64,000 nt of DNA from Acidovorax sp. Root219 (GCF_001428665.1 NZ_LMIJ01000014.1:26094-90093); one strand, 5' to 3'. Positions 7,824 through 17,148 are shown, numbered from the stretch's first letter. Numbers and translations are program-made. The notes: generated from the sequence alone by a model not told the origin.

Positions 7824-8162
7824 ATGATCATCCGCAAACCTCTCGCACTTTCCCTGATCGCCCTGGCCATTGCCGCTCCCGGCCTGGCATCGGCGTCGTC
7901 GCTGTACCACCCCGCAGGAGGCGAGGTCGGTTTCACCACCCATCCCGACCACGTCCAGGGCTCGTTGTCGCGCGGCGACGTAATTCAGTCGGTCGCGACG
8001 GCTCGCCAGGATGGGACCTTGGCGATCCTTTCGCGCGGTGGTGCGGTGCCTGTCAAGGCGACCGGAGCGTCAAAGACCCGTGAGCAGGTGCAACAGGAAT
8101 ACCTGAACATGTCTGCCGCCGACAAGCAGCGCCTGCAGGAACTGCACGGCGCGGGCGGCTGA
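7824..8162 (+). CDS. secreted DUF4148-type protein, copy 2
   Basis: The 112-residue product has a signal peptide (IIRKPLALSLIALAIAAPGLASA) and a mature part with YHPAGGEVGFTTHPDH, GGAVPVK and KTREQVQQEYLNMSAADKQRL. This last segment matches the DUF4148 signature. It is a paralogue of the product at 268-606 and is likewise next to a czcI-type gene. It is the first gene of the plus-strand czc transcription unit, just downstream of the site-B box. The function is unknown; periplasmic location and metal-linked regulation are inferred. Confidence 0.78.
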   Translation: MIIRKPLALSLIALAIAAPGLASASSLYHPAGGEVGFTTHPDHVQGSLSRGDVIQSVATARQDGTLAILSRGGAVPVKATGASKTREQVQQEYLNMSAADKQRLQELHGAGG

Positions 8163-8238
8163 TTTTTCGACACAATTGCTCTAGAACGGCCATCAATCCA
8201 CACGCGATCACTTCATGGTCGCATGCTAGACTTCAAAA

Positions 8239-8598
8239 ATGCGCCGCTTGATAGCTGTTTTTATGCTTGCACTGCTACCGTTCCAGTTCAGCTGGTCTGC
8301 GGTAGCTGCCTATTGCATGCATGAGAGTACGACGGCGCAGGCGCAGCATGTGGGACATCATGAGCACAAACATGATGCTGACAAGGCGGTCCACCAAGCC
8401 GACAAGGGCGATCAAAGCGCTGGTCAGTTTGATATCGACTGCTCGGTCTGCCATGGTGCCGGCATCGGTGCCCTCAATTTCTCTTATGCCAGCCAAGGCG
8501 CCTCGCACGATGGCAGTGTCGGTGCCCAGCCCCATGTGCGACTCGCTGGTGTAACACCCACCCCCCCTGACCGCCCCCGGTGGTCTGTCCTCGCCTAA
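8239..8598 (+). CDS. czcI: CzcI-like cobalt-zinc-cadmium resistance protein
   Basis: The 119-residue protein has a signal peptide (MRRLIAVFMLALLPFQFSWSAVA), a His-rich central part (HVGHHEHKHDADKAVH), a Cys pair (IDCSVCHGAG) and the ending PPDRPRWSVLA. CzcI is the small periplasmic protein encoded ahead of czcC, thought to influence metal-dependent induction. The gene sits 76 bp after the DUF4148 gene and 154 bp before czcC. Its Shine-Dalgarno sequence is weak. Confidence 0.82.
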   Translation: MRRLIAVFMLALLPFQFSWSAVAAYCMHESTTAQAQHVGHHEHKHDADKAVHQADKGDQSAGQFDIDCSVCHGAGIGALNFSYASQGASHDGSVGAQPHVRLAGVTPTPPDRPRWSVLA

Positions 8599-8752
8599 TC
8601 GGCGGGGCTTCTCTCCTTCTCCCAGTTGTCCGTGTCCGCCCCAATGGCGGATGCAGTTGCGCATGCCGCGACTGTGACGAGTGACGAGTTGACAGCAACT
8701 GCACGGTTGCCCCCCGCTGATCCTTCGTGTTTTGAAATCACTGGAGAATCGG

Positions 8753-10105
8753 ATGTTCAAGGGTATTTGCTTTCAAGGAAAGCCAGACGCACGGCGCGGC
8801 CGCAAGAAAATCAAGCTCGCAACGGCTGCCGCAGCCATACTGCTCGCCACGTCCACCGGCGCCTTTTCCCAAGGCATGACACAACGACCCGTGGCCGGCT
8901 CGAATGCCTCTGCCGACGTTGCAGCACCCGTAGCGCCGTTGTCGCTAGCCAGGGCCATTGAACTGGCGCTGGAGGGAAACCCCGAGATGGCTGCTGCGAC
9001 TCGCCAGTTCGAGGCCACCGAGGGGCAAGTTCTGCAAGGACGCACTCGCCCCAATCCCGAGCTCGCCTATTCGCTGGAGGACGCGCGCTCGAAAACGCGC
9101 ACCCAAAGCTGGCAACTCAACCTTCCCGTGGAGTTGGGCGGCAAGCGCGCGGCCCGTACCAAGGCGGCCGAGAAATCGCGCGAGCAAGCGCAGGCCCAAC
9201 TCGACGAATTGAAGGCGACCGTGCGAGCCAATGTGGCTGCAGCCTATTTCGATGTGCTGACTGCACAAGAACGCCTGGCGCTCGCCCGGGACAGCGTGGC
9301 ACTGGCCAAGTCGTCTACGGACGCCGTTGCCAAGCGCGTAGCCGCAGGCAAAGTGTCGCCCGTCGAAGAGTCAAAGGCCCGCGTGGCGGAAGCTGGAATC
9401 CGGGTTGAACTCTCCCAGGCAGCTAGCGAAGAACGCAATGCCTTGTCGCGGCTGTTCGCGCTCCTGGGAAAGATCGAGGCGCCTTTCACGGCCCTGGAGG
9501 GCAAGGCAGAAAACATCCCTGCGGTGCCACAGCTCGCCGATCTGCAGCCACTGATTTCTTCTTCTCCAGCGATTGTCCTGGCGCGGATCGAGGTGGATCG
9601 GCGCAAGGCCCTGACCGACCTGGAGCAGAGCAAGCGAGTGCCGGATGTCACCGTCAGCGTTGGCATGCAGCGCAGCAACGAGACGCAGCGAAACGTGCTT
9701 CTGTTCGGTGTCTCCGTGCCTTTGCCGGTGTTCGACCGCAACGAGGGCAATCTGCTGGAGGCACTGAAGCTGGAGGACAAGGCACGCGACGAATTGCAGG
9801 TTGCCACTGTGCGCCTGCACAGCGAAGTAGCGCAGGCTCGGGAGCGACTCGCCACGATCGCATCGGAGATCCAGGCCCTGCAGCAGGACGTCCTTCCGGG
9901 GGCGAAGTCGGCGTATGACGCAGCCACCATTGGATTTGAAAACGGCAAGTTCAATTTCCTGGAGGTGCTGGATGCGCAGCGTACCTACTTCACAGCCAAA
10001 GCCCAATACCTCAAAGCACTTGGCGAAGCGCACCGCGCAGCGGCTGATGTTGACCGCTTGCTCGGCGGCACTACCGCTTCCCGCCTGATCGCAACGCAGA
10101 ACTGA
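8753..10105 (+). CDS. czcC: RND efflux outer-membrane factor (CzcC, TolC family)
   Basis: The 450-residue product has an N-terminal signal region (KKIKLATAAAAILLATSTGAFS) and two TolC-type repeats with long heptad-rich helices, for example AIELALEGNPEMAAATRQFE and AAYFDVLTAQERLALARDSV. CzcC forms the outer-membrane channel of the CzcCBA Zn/Cd/Co pump. ATG 8753 is chosen because GGAG lies at a normal distance upstream; a TTG 21 nt earlier would also be in frame. The stop is 2 nt before the czcB ATG. Confidence 0.92.
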   Translation: MFKGICFQGKPDARRGRKKIKLATAAAAILLATSTGAFSQGMTQRPVAGSNASADVAAPVAPLSLARAIELALEGNPEMAAATRQFEATEGQVLQGRTRPNPELAYSLEDARSKTRTQSWQLNLPVELGGKRAARTKAAEKSREQAQAQLDELKATVRANVAAAYFDVLTAQERLALARDSVALAKSSTDAVAKRVAAGKVSPVEESKARVAEAGIRVELSQAASEERNALSRLFALLGKIEAPFTALEGKAENIPAVPQLADLQPLISSSPAIVLARIEVDRRKALTDLEQSKRVPDVTVSVGMQRSNETQRNVLLFGVSVPLPVFDRNEGNLLEALKLEDKARDELQVATVRLHSEVAQARERLATIASEIQALQQDVLPGAKSAYDAATIGFENGKFNFLEVLDAQRTYFTAKAQYLKALGEAHRAAADVDRLLGGTTASRLIATQN

Positions 10106-10107
10106 GA

Positions 10108-11718
10108 ATGACCATGAACACCAGCAAATCCACCATCAGCAAAAAGCACCTGATCGCCATTGCCGTCGTCCTCGCATTGGGGGTCGGGGCCGGCGCCTTC
10201 ATCTTGCAGGGCGGCGGAAAGCCCAAGGCGGCAGCTGCCGAAGGCGATGGCCACGGGCACGGCGGCCACACTGAAGCCAAGGGCCACGGCGACGGTGAGC
10301 ACCACGGCAAGGCAGGAGAAAAGGGCCACGACGATGACAAGGGCCATGCGGACGGCGAGCACCACGAAAAGAGCGAAGCCAAGGGCGCTCACGGCGGTAC
10401 CGTTTTCAAGGAAGGCGATTTCAGCCTGGAGGCGCTGCTATCCGAGGACGGTGGAGAGCCGCGGCTGCGCATCTGGTTGTTCGACAAAGACAAGGCGCTG
10501 CCGCTGAATGCCGCGACGGTCACCGCAACGGTGACCCGCCTGACAGACGAAAAGCAGAAGCTGACTTTCGTCCAGGAAAAAGACAGCCTGGTCAGTAAGG
10601 AAATCGTTCCCGAACCCCATGCATTCGAGATCGAGATCATCGCGCAGACGGCCACCGAGCCCTTCATGTTCGTGATGAGCAAGGAAGAAGGCAAGGTTGA
10701 ATTGGCAGACGCCCAGATCAAGGCTGCCTCGATCACGGTGGATACGACATCCGCCGCCAACATCAAGACGGCACTTTTGCTGCCCGGTGAGATCAAGCTC
10801 AACGAAGACCGCACCTCGCATGTGGTTCCACGGCTCGCCGGCGTGGTGGAAAGCGTCAGCGCCAGCCTTGGCCAGGTCGTCAAGAAGGGACAAGTCCTGG
10901 CTGCCATTGCCAGCCCCACTGCCTCGGAGCAACGCAGCGAGCTGCAGACGGCCCACAAGCGCCTTGCGCTGGCCAAAACTACATACGAGCGAGAAAAGAA
11001 GCTGTGGGAGCAGAAGGTATCTGCCGAACAGGACTACCTGCAGGCCAGGCAAGCCCTGAGCGAAGCAGAGGTGGCTGTGGCCAACGCCAATCAAAAGCTG
11101 AGTGCGCTGGGCCTGTCCACCTCGTCGGCTTCCGGTCTCAATCGCATCGAGCTGCGTGCGCCCTTCGACGGGATCGTCATCGAGAAGCATCTGAGCCTGG
11201 GCGAAGCCGTCAAGGAAGATGCGGCCGTGTTCACCATCTCCGACCTCTCCACCGTGTGGGCGGAAATCAACCTTCCAGCGAAGGATCTGCCGTCGGTGCG
11301 GGTGGGGGAGAAAGTCACCATTAAGGCCACTGCGTTTGATGCGTCGGCCACGGGTACGGTTGCTTTTGTGGGCGCGTTGATCGGCGAGCAAACCCGCACA
11401 GCCAAAGCCCGCGTGGTTCTGGACAACCCCAAAGGCGCCTGGCGCCCCGGCCTGTTCGTGAACGTCGAGGTGATTTCTGAAGAAACAGCGGCACCCGTGA
11501 CCATCTCGGCTGACGCGGTACAGAACCTTGGAGACAAGCCCGTTGTCTTCCTGAAGGTCAACGGTGGGTTTATTGCTCAGCCCGTGAAGCTGGGCCGCAG
11601 CGATGGCAAGCGGATCGAGGTCCTTGGGGGCCTCAAGGCCGGCATGCCTTACGCCTCGACTGGCAGCTTCGTCGTGAAGTCTGAGCTCGGCAAGGGATCT
11701 GCCGAACACACGCACTGA
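10108..11718 (+). CDS. czcB: RND efflux periplasmic adaptor (CzcB)
   Basis: The 536-residue adaptor has an N-terminal membrane anchor (residues 14-32) and then a His/Gly/Asp-rich stretch at about 47-95 with repeated GHGDGEHHGKA-like units, probably a metal sponge. A periplasmic domain starts at AHGGTVFKEGDF. The barrel-sandwich and hairpin parts follow (VVPRLAGVVESVSASLGQVV and LRAPFDGIVIEKHLSLGEAV). CzcB bridges CzcA and CzcC. A second ATG two codons downstream is possible. The first domain resembles the free-standing protein at 14980-15360. Confidence 0.93.
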   Translation: MTMNTSKSTISKKHLIAIAVVLALGVGAGAFILQGGGKPKAAAAEGDGHGHGGHTEAKGHGDGEHHGKAGEKGHDDDKGHADGEHHEKSEAKGAHGGTVFKEGDFSLEALLSEDGGEPRLRIWLFDKDKALPLNAATVTATVTRLTDEKQKLTFVQEKDSLVSKEIVPEPHAFEIEIIAQTATEPFMFVMSKEEGKVELADAQIKAASITVDTTSAANIKTALLLPGEIKLNEDRTSHVVPRLAGVVESVSASLGQVVKKGQVLAAIASPTASEQRSELQTAHKRLALAKTTYEREKKLWEQKVSAEQDYLQARQALSEAEVAVANANQKLSALGLSTSSASGLNRIELRAPFDGIVIEKHLSLGEAVKEDAAVFTISDLSTVWAEINLPAKDLPSVRVGEKVTIKATAFDASATGTVAFVGALIGEQTRTAKARVVLDNPKGAWRPGLFVNVEVISEETAAPVTISADAVQNLGDKPVVFLKVNGGFIAQPVKLGRSDGKRIEVLGGLKAGMPYASTGSFVVKSELGKGSAEHTH

Positions 11719-11733
11719 TCCCGGAGCCTATAC

Positions 11734-14700
11734 ATGTTTGAAAAACTCATCCGATTCTCGATCGAGCAGCGATGGCTGGTGCTGCTTGCGGCCTTCGCCA
11801 TGGCGGCCTTCGGCGTCTTCAGCTACCAGAAGCTGCCTATTGACGCCGTGCCCGACATCACGAACGTCCAGGTCCAGATCAACACTCAGGCAGCCGGGTA
11901 CTCGCCCCTTGAGACCGAGCAGCGGGTCACATACCCGATTGAGACGGTCATGGCCGGCCTGCCGAACCTGGATCAGACGCGGTCGCTTTCACGGTATGGA
12001 CTGTCGCAGGTCACCGTCATTTTCAAGGACGGCACCGACATCTATTTCGCCCGCCAACTCGTCAACGAGCGCATCCAGGAGGCGCGGGACAAACTGCCGG
12101 CTGGCATCACGCCAGCGCTGGGGCCCATCTCGACCGGACTGGGGGAAATCTACCTTTGGACCGTCGAAACCAAGGACGGCGCGAAGAAGCCCGACGGCTC
12201 ACCCTACACCCCGACCGACCTGCGCGAGATCCAGGACTGGATCATCAAGCCACAGCTGCGCAACGTTCCTGGCGTGACGGAAATCAACTCCATCGGCGGC
12301 TTCGCCAAGGAATACCAGATCGCACCCATCCCCGAGCGCCTGGCTTCGCTGGGCGTGACGCTGCAGGATGTAGTGACGGCTCTGGATCGCAACAATGGCA
12401 ACGTGGGCGCGGGCTACATCGAAAAGCGCGGCGAGCAGTACCTCATCCGTGCGCCTGGCCAGGTGAAATCCCTGGAGGACATCGGCAACGTGATCCTCAG
12501 CAGCGCCAACGGCGTGCCCGTGCGCGTCAAGGACGTGGCCGAAGTGGGCATTGGCCGGGAGCTTCGAACCGGAGCTGCCACTGACAACGGACGGGAAGTG
12601 GTTCTCGGCACGGTGTTCATGCTGATTGGAGAAAACAGCCGGACCGTCTCCCAGGCGGTAGACAAGAAGATGGTGGAGGTCAACAAGAGCCTTCCAGAGG
12701 GTGTGCATGCGGTGACGGTCTATGACCGCACGGTGCTCGTCGACAAGGCCATCGGCACGGTGAAGAAAAACCTGCTCGAAGGCGCGGTTCTCGTGATCGT
12801 GATCCTGTTCCTTTTCCTGGGGAACATCCGCGCAGCGATCATCACCGCAATGGTCATTCCCTTGTCGATGCTCTTCACGTTCACGGGCATGGTCCAGTAC
12901 AAGGTGAGTGCCAACCTGATGAGCCTGGGGGCCCTGGACTTCGGCATCATCATTGACGGAGCTGTCGTGATCGTTGAGAACTGTGTTCGGCGTCTTGCCC
13001 ACGCACAAGCGCATCACGGGCGGTCGCTGACCCGGGCAGAGCGCTTCCATGAAGTGTTCCTCGCGTCCCAGGAATCGCGCCGCCCCTTGCTGTTCGGGCA
13101 ACTGATCATCATGGTGGTGTACCTGCCCATCTTCGCGCTCACGGGTGTTGAAGGAAAGATGTTCCACCCGATGGCATTCACCGTGGTTGCCGCTCTGCTG
13201 GGAGCGATGATTTTGTCGGTGACGTTCATTCCGGCAGCGGTTGCTCTTTTCATTGGCAACCGGGTCAGCGAGAAGGAGAACTTTCTCCTTGGCTATGCCA
13301 AACGCATGTACGCCCCGCTGCTCGATCGCGTGATGGGCGCCAAAACGCTCGTTCTCACCATCGCTGCAGTCGCTGTGGTCTTGTGCGGATTGATCGCTAC
13401 CCGCATGGGCAGCGAATTCGTTCCCAACCTCAATGAGGGTGACCTTGCCATCCAGGCGCTGCGCATTCCGGGGACCAGCCTGTCCCAGTCGGTGGCTATG
13501 CAGCAACAGATCGAGCGGACACTGAAGGCGAAGTTTCCCGAGATCGAGCGCATCTTCGCGAGAACCGGTACTGCCGAAATTGCGTCGGACCCCATGCCGC
13601 CGAACATTTCGGACGGGTACATCATGCTCAAGCCCGTGGACGAATGGCCTGAGCCACGCAAGACCCGAGACGAGTTGCTTGCCGCGATTCAGGAAGTCCT
13701 TGGCAAAATTCCTGGCAACAACTACGAGTTCTCCCAGCCCATTCAGTTGCGCTTCAACGAGCTGATCTCGGGTGTGCGAAGCGACGTGGCGGTGAAGATT
13801 TTCGGTGACGACATGGACGTGTTGAACAAGTCCGCCGAAGAGGTTTCCGCCATGCTGCAGAAGATCCAAGGGTCATCCGAGGTGAAGGTCGAGCAGACAA
13901 CAGGCCTTCCGATGCTCACGGTCAACATCGACCGCCAGAAGGCCGCACGCTATGGCCTGAACGTCGCCGACATCCAGGACACCGTGGCCACGGCCATCGG
14001 CGGACGTGAGGCCGGCACCATGTTCGAGGGCGACCGCCGATTCGACATCCTGGTTCGACTGCCCGAAGCCCTGCGCAACGACCTGGAGGGAATGAAGCGG
14101 CTGCCCATTGCGCTCCCACGCTCCGGAACGGGCACGGAGGGCAAGACCAACTTCATTCCGCTGGGTGAGGTTGCTTCGTTCGATCTGGCACCAGGGCCCA
14201 ACCAGGTCAGCCGCGAGAACGGCAAGCGGCGCATTGTGGTGAGCACCAACGTGCGCGGACGCGATGTGGGATCTTTCGTGGCTGACGCCGAGCAAGGCCT
14301 CGCTCAAATCAAGATCCCTACGGGCTACTGGACGAGCTGGGGTGGAACCTTCGAGAACCTGCAATCGGCTACGAAGCGCTTGCAGATCGTCGTGCCCGTG
14401 TCCCTGCTGCTGGTCTTCGTCCTTTTGTTCGCGATGTTCGGAAACGTCAAGGATGGATTGCTGGTCTTCACCGGTATTCCATTCGCGCTGACGGGCGGCA
14501 TCTTGGCGCTTTGGCTTCGCGACATTCCGATGTCTATCTCAGCGGCCGTAGGGTTTATTGCGCTGTCGGGGGTAGCCGTTCTCAACGGGCTGGTGATGAT
14601 TTCCTACATCCGAAGCTTGAGAGAAGGCGGTGTGGGCCTTGACGAGGCGATCCGTGAAGGCGCTCTGACCCGCTTGCGACCCGTTCTGATGACCGCCTTG

Positions 14701-14919
14701 GTGGCCTCACTGGGCTTCATTCCCATGGCCATCGCTACAGGCACCGGCGCTGAAGTCCAGCGTCCCCTGGCAACCGTGGTGATCGGCGGAATTCTTTCAT
14801 CCACGCTGCTCACGCTTCTCGTGCTGCCGATTCTTTATCGGCTGGCCCACAGGCCCGATGAAGAAGCTGAGGACGTGTCCGCTGAGCCCTCTCACCCGGA
14901 AGCACCGAAGCCCGTGTAG
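11734..14919 (+). CDS. czcA: heavy-metal RND transporter (CzcA)
   Basis: The 1061-residue proton-driven pump starts MFEKLIRFSIEQRWLVLLAAFA and has the usual 12-TM RND layout: TM1, a large periplasmic loop, TM2-6, a second large loop and TM8-12. The TM4 signature DFGIIIDGAVVIVEN (about residues 403-417) is the HME1 type, associated with Zn/Co/Cd export. It lies 15 bp after czcB in the czcICBA operon. A T-rich hairpin follows at 14928-14948. Confidence 0.96.
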   Translation: MFEKLIRFSIEQRWLVLLAAFAMAAFGVFSYQKLPIDAVPDITNVQVQINTQAAGYSPLETEQRVTYPIETVMAGLPNLDQTRSLSRYGLSQVTVIFKDGTDIYFARQLVNERIQEARDKLPAGITPALGPISTGLGEIYLWTVETKDGAKKPDGSPYTPTDLREIQDWIIKPQLRNVPGVTEINSIGGFAKEYQIAPIPERLASLGVTLQDVVTALDRNNGNVGAGYIEKRGEQYLIRAPGQVKSLEDIGNVILSSANGVPVRVKDVAEVGIGRELRTGAATDNGREVVLGTVFMLIGENSRTVSQAVDKKMVEVNKSLPEGVHAVTVYDRTVLVDKAIGTVKKNLLEGAVLVIVILFLFLGNIRAAIITAMVIPLSMLFTFTGMVQYKVSANLMSLGALDFGIIIDGAVVIVENCVRRLAHAQAHHGRSLTRAERFHEVFLASQESRRPLLFGQLIIMVVYLPIFALTGVEGKMFHPMAFTVVAALLGAMILSVTFIPAAVALFIGNRVSEKENFLLGYAKRMYAPLLDRVMGAKTLVLTIAAVAVVLCGLIATRMGSEFVPNLNEGDLAIQALRIPGTSLSQSVAMQQQIERTLKAKFPEIERIFARTGTAEIASDPMPPNISDGYIMLKPVDEWPEPRKTRDELLAAIQEVLGKIPGNNYEFSQPIQLRFNELISGVRSDVAVKIFGDDMDVLNKSAEEVSAMLQKIQGSSEVKVEQTTGLPMLTVNIDRQKAARYGLNVADIQDTVATAIGGREAGTMFEGDRRFDILVRLPEALRNDLEGMKRLPIALPRSGTGTEGKTNFIPLGEVASFDLAPGPNQVSRENGKRRIVVSTNVRGRDVGSFVADAEQGLAQIKIPTGYWTSWGGTFENLQSATKRLQIVVPVSLLLVFVLLFAMFGNVKDGLLVFTGIPFALTGGILALWLRDIPMSISAAVGFIALSGVAVLNGLVMISYIRSLREGGVGLDEAIREGALTRLRPVLMTALVASLGFIPMAIATGTGAEVQRPLATVVIGGILSSTLLTLLVLPILYRLAHRPDEEAEDVSAEPSHPEAPKPV

Positions 14920-14927
14920 CCGTAGAC

Positions 14928-14960
14928 GGTCCCGCTGATCGCGGGACCTTCCCTTTTCTC
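14928..14960 (+). terminator. rho-independent terminator or attenuator after czcA
   Basis: GGTCCCGC (14928-14935) pairs perfectly with GCGGGACC (14941-14948) around a 5-nt loop and is followed by the T-rich tract TTCCCTTTTC. It lies between czcA and the 126-residue gene at 14980, so it may set a lower level for the downstream gene. Confidence 0.7.
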
Positions 14961-14979
14961 CAACCCCAAAGGAACTGCC

Positions 14980-15360
14980 ATGAAACTCTCCCATCTCATC
15001 CTCGCCCTCACAGTGTCGATCTCGGGCGCGGCCGTCGCTGCCGACAACCATGGCCACGACGTAAAGCCGATGCACGGTGGTGCTGTCGCCGAAGCCAAGG
15101 ACGTCGAATACGAATTCGTTGCCAGTGCCGACAAGCTGCAGCTTTATATGCGCGACCATGGAAAGCCAGTTGCCGTGGCGGGGATGACCGCCAAGGTCAC
15201 TCTGCTGGCTGGCAGCGAGAAGCAGGACGTTCAACTCCAAGCCGGTGACGGCAAGCTGGAAGCCACGGGCAGCTTCAAAGTCCCCGCCGGTACCAAAGCC
15301 GTCGTCGCTGTTTCGAAGGCCGGCAAGTCTGTCGCCTCGGTCCGTTTCACGCTGAAGTAA
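14980..15360 (+). CDS. small periplasmic protein resembling the CzcB N-terminal domain
   Basis: The 126-residue product has a signal peptide (MKLSHLILALTVSISGAAVAA), a short His segment (DNHGHDVKPMHGG) and a mature domain. Its pattern HGGAV-AEAKDVEYEF, DHGKPVAVAGMTAKVTLL and GSEKQDVQL parallels the CzcB segment HGGTVFKEGDFSLEAL, DKDKALPLNAATVTATVTRL and DEKQKLTFV. It may therefore be a free periplasmic metal-binding or delivery domain for the pump; this is inference from an eye alignment. The Shine-Dalgarno sequence is AAAGGAA. Hairpins flank it on both sides. Confidence 0.75.
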   Translation: MKLSHLILALTVSISGAAVAADNHGHDVKPMHGGAVAEAKDVEYEFVASADKLQLYMRDHGKPVAVAGMTAKVTLLAGSEKQDVQLQAGDGKLEATGSFKVPAGTKAVVAVSKAGKSVASVRFTLK

Positions 15361-15379
15361 CACGAACGCCGCCTGGACC

Positions 15380-15412
15380 ATCGCCCCCGCAGCACTTAAG
15401 GGGGCGATTTCG
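15380..15412 (+). terminator. hairpin terminator after the 14980 gene
   Basis: ATCGCCCCC (15380-15388) is an exact complement of GGGGGCGAT (15400-15408) with an 11-nt loop. Only a short TTT follows, so termination may be partial. Confidence 0.55.
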
Positions 15413-15508
15413 CTGTCTGCGATCAACGGTTCGACACCGTAGTGGCGGGCATGGACCGCCCCTCGGCGCTTTGCATGTTCCCGTCCCCAGGGGCAAAAGG
15501 AGCGATCC

Positions 15509-15745
15509 ATGTCAATGCAAGCGGCTGAGGGAGGGCTCTTTGCCAAGCTGTTCTGGATCTGGATCGGCTTGTTGATCTCTGTGTTTGTGTTTTGGCGGCT
15601 GCGGCACATGTGGCTCAAACGCCATCCCCCGATGGAAATTCGAACCAAGTACAGCCGGCGCCTGGCCAAGCGACTGAGGGAGCGGCAGGCAGTCCGGTTG
15701 AAATGCCGAACTACTGGAAAACCGCAGAACCGGCGCCGACATTGA
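15509..15745 (+). CDS. small single-span membrane protein, hypothetical
   Basis: The 78-residue product has one hydrophobic segment (LFAKLFWIWIGLLISVFVFW) followed by a strongly basic tail (RTKYSRRLAKRLRERQAVRLK and QNRRRH), suggesting an inner-membrane protein with a cytoplasmic basic end. A good Shine-Dalgarno sequence (AAAAGGAG at about 15495) precedes the ATG. The family is not recognised. Its position between the czc operon and czcD suggests co-expression with metal export. Confidence 0.6.
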   Translation: MSMQAAEGGLFAKLFWIWIGLLISVFVFWRLRHMWLKRHPPMEIRTKYSRRLAKRLRERQAVRLKCRTTGKPQNRRRH

Positions 15746-15820
15746 GCACGAAGGGCCCGAACGCGACCGCAGACAAGCCCAGTCAACGGAGTAACCGGAT
15801 TCAATCTCAGGAGACAGACC

Positions 15821-16753
15821 ATGGGTAAAGGTTCCGATCACGCCTTGCCGGCGGCGGGAAACGAAAAGGCATTGCGCTACGCGCTGATGCTCACCGGCGG
15901 CTTCATGCTGGCCGAAGTTATTGGCGGCGTCATGCTCAATAGCCTGGCTCTGCTGTCCGATGCCGCACACATGTTCACCGACGTGGCGGCTCTGGCCATT
16001 GCGCTGGCGGCCATTCGCGTCGGGCGCCGGGCTGTAGACGACCGTCGCACCTTCGGGTATCACCGGTTCGAGATCCTGGCCGCCGCGTTCAACGCCTTGC
16101 TCCTGTTTGGCGTCGCGGCCTACATCCTCTACGAGGCGTGGCAACGCTGGAGCAACCCGCCTGCGGTTCAAACCACGGGGGTACTGGTGATCGCCGTCCT
16201 TGGCACGATTGTCAACCTCGTGAGCATGCGCCTTCTATCCTCTGGCAAGGATTCCAGCCTCAACGTCAAAGGCGCGTATCTTGAAGTGTGGAGCGACCTG
16301 CTCGGCTCGATTGGGGTCATCGTGGGGGCGTTGGTCATTCTGTTCACGGGATGGAACTGGGTAGACACCGTCATTGCCGTAGCTATCGGCCTGTGGGTGC
16401 TGCCACGCACCTGGATCCTTCTGAGGGAGACGCTCAACATCCTGCTGGAAGGAGTCCCCGACGGCATCGACCTGCCTCAGTTAAAGCAGGCATTGGCGGA
16501 TTTGCCAGGGGTGACCTCCGTCCATGAGCTGCATGTCTGGGCAGTGAGCAGCGCCAAGACAAGCCTTAGCGCGCACATTGTCTACAACCCCGAAGCGGCA
16601 GACCCCGGGGCCATGCTGGCAGCCATCAATCAGATGCTGGCAAAGCAATTCGAGATCACCCACACCACGATCCAGTTGGAGACCGAAGCGTGCGATAGGG
16701 CTGTGGTCGACGCTTCGAATGCGGGTGCGGATCACTGGAAGGCTTCTGTGTGA
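15821..16753 (+). CDS. czcD: CDF-family Zn/Cd/Co exporter (CzcD type)
   Basis: The 310-residue protein has six predicted membrane segments. Metal-site motifs are SDAAHMFTD in TM2 and YLEVWSDLLGSIG in TM5. A cytoplasmic C-terminal domain (GVTSVHELHVWAVSS) has the ferredoxin-like fold of the cation diffusion facilitator family. CzcD exports Zn/Cd/Co from cytoplasm to periplasm and often moderates czc induction. CAGGAG lies at a good distance from the ATG. The stop overlaps the GTG of the next gene. Confidence 0.93.
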   Translation: MGKGSDHALPAAGNEKALRYALMLTGGFMLAEVIGGVMLNSLALLSDAAHMFTDVAALAIALAAIRVGRRAVDDRRTFGYHRFEILAAAFNALLLFGVAAYILYEAWQRWSNPPAVQTTGVLVIAVLGTIVNLVSMRLLSSGKDSSLNVKGAYLEVWSDLLGSIGVIVGALVILFTGWNWVDTVIAVAIGLWVLPRTWILLRETLNILLEGVPDGIDLPQLKQALADLPGVTSVHELHVWAVSSAKTSLSAHIVYNPEAADPGAMLAAINQMLAKQFEITHTTIQLETEACDRAVVDASNAGADHWKASV

Positions 16754-17148
16754 TCCCCGCGCGGATGTCCACCGCCAGTTCATGCTTGCCACAGGTCAGC
16801 GCACGCCTGTTGCGCTGGCTGGCGCTGTGTGTCGTGACCGTGCTGGTCGCTGGCTGCGCCACCCCCGTGTATGAGGGCTCCCTGCCATGGGCAGATGGTT
16901 GGCGAGTTGGTAAGGTCAGCAGGATTGAAGCCACGGCGCAGGACTTGGCGTTCTATAAGCGCCGATGCATGCCCACACAGCTTGGGCGCGCGCCAGAGCG
17001 CTTTGCCATCGTCCAGTGGAGAGAGGTGGGTCGCTCACGCTGGACCGTTGCGCGTCTCCCTGCAGATGTGAGCGTGGTTGCTGGAGAAGCGGTCTACGTT
17101 AAGGTATGGGATTGCTCAGCGACCCTGGTAAAGCGGAAAGAAAGCTAG
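16750..17148 (+). CDS. putative lipoprotein, hypothetical
   Basis: The 132-residue product has a signal region ending in the lipobox LVAGC (RWLALCVVTVLVAGC), so it should be lipid-anchored. The mature part has two further Cys (YKRRCMPT and VWDCSAT). A GTG start at 16750 overlaps the czcD stop and has a Shine-Dalgarno sequence (GGAAGG) 6 nt upstream; ATG 16765 is an alternative without one. No family is recognised. Coupling with czcD suggests a link to metal homeostasis. Confidence 0.65.
   Translation: MIPARMSTASSCLPQVSARLLRWLALCVVTVLVAGCATPVYEGSLPWADGWRVGKVSRIEATAQDLAFYKRRCMPTQLGRAPERFAIVQWREVGRSRWTVARLPADVSVVAGEAVYVKVWDCSATLVKRKES

Noticed and set aside
7667..7939. longer N-terminus of CzcR
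   Set aside because: The extension does not resemble any receiver-domain N-terminus and would cover the start of the divergent DUF4148 gene.
12199..13869. 556-codon open frame on the minus strand
   Set aside because: It is antisense to czcA, with an H/Q/R-biased composition and no motif.
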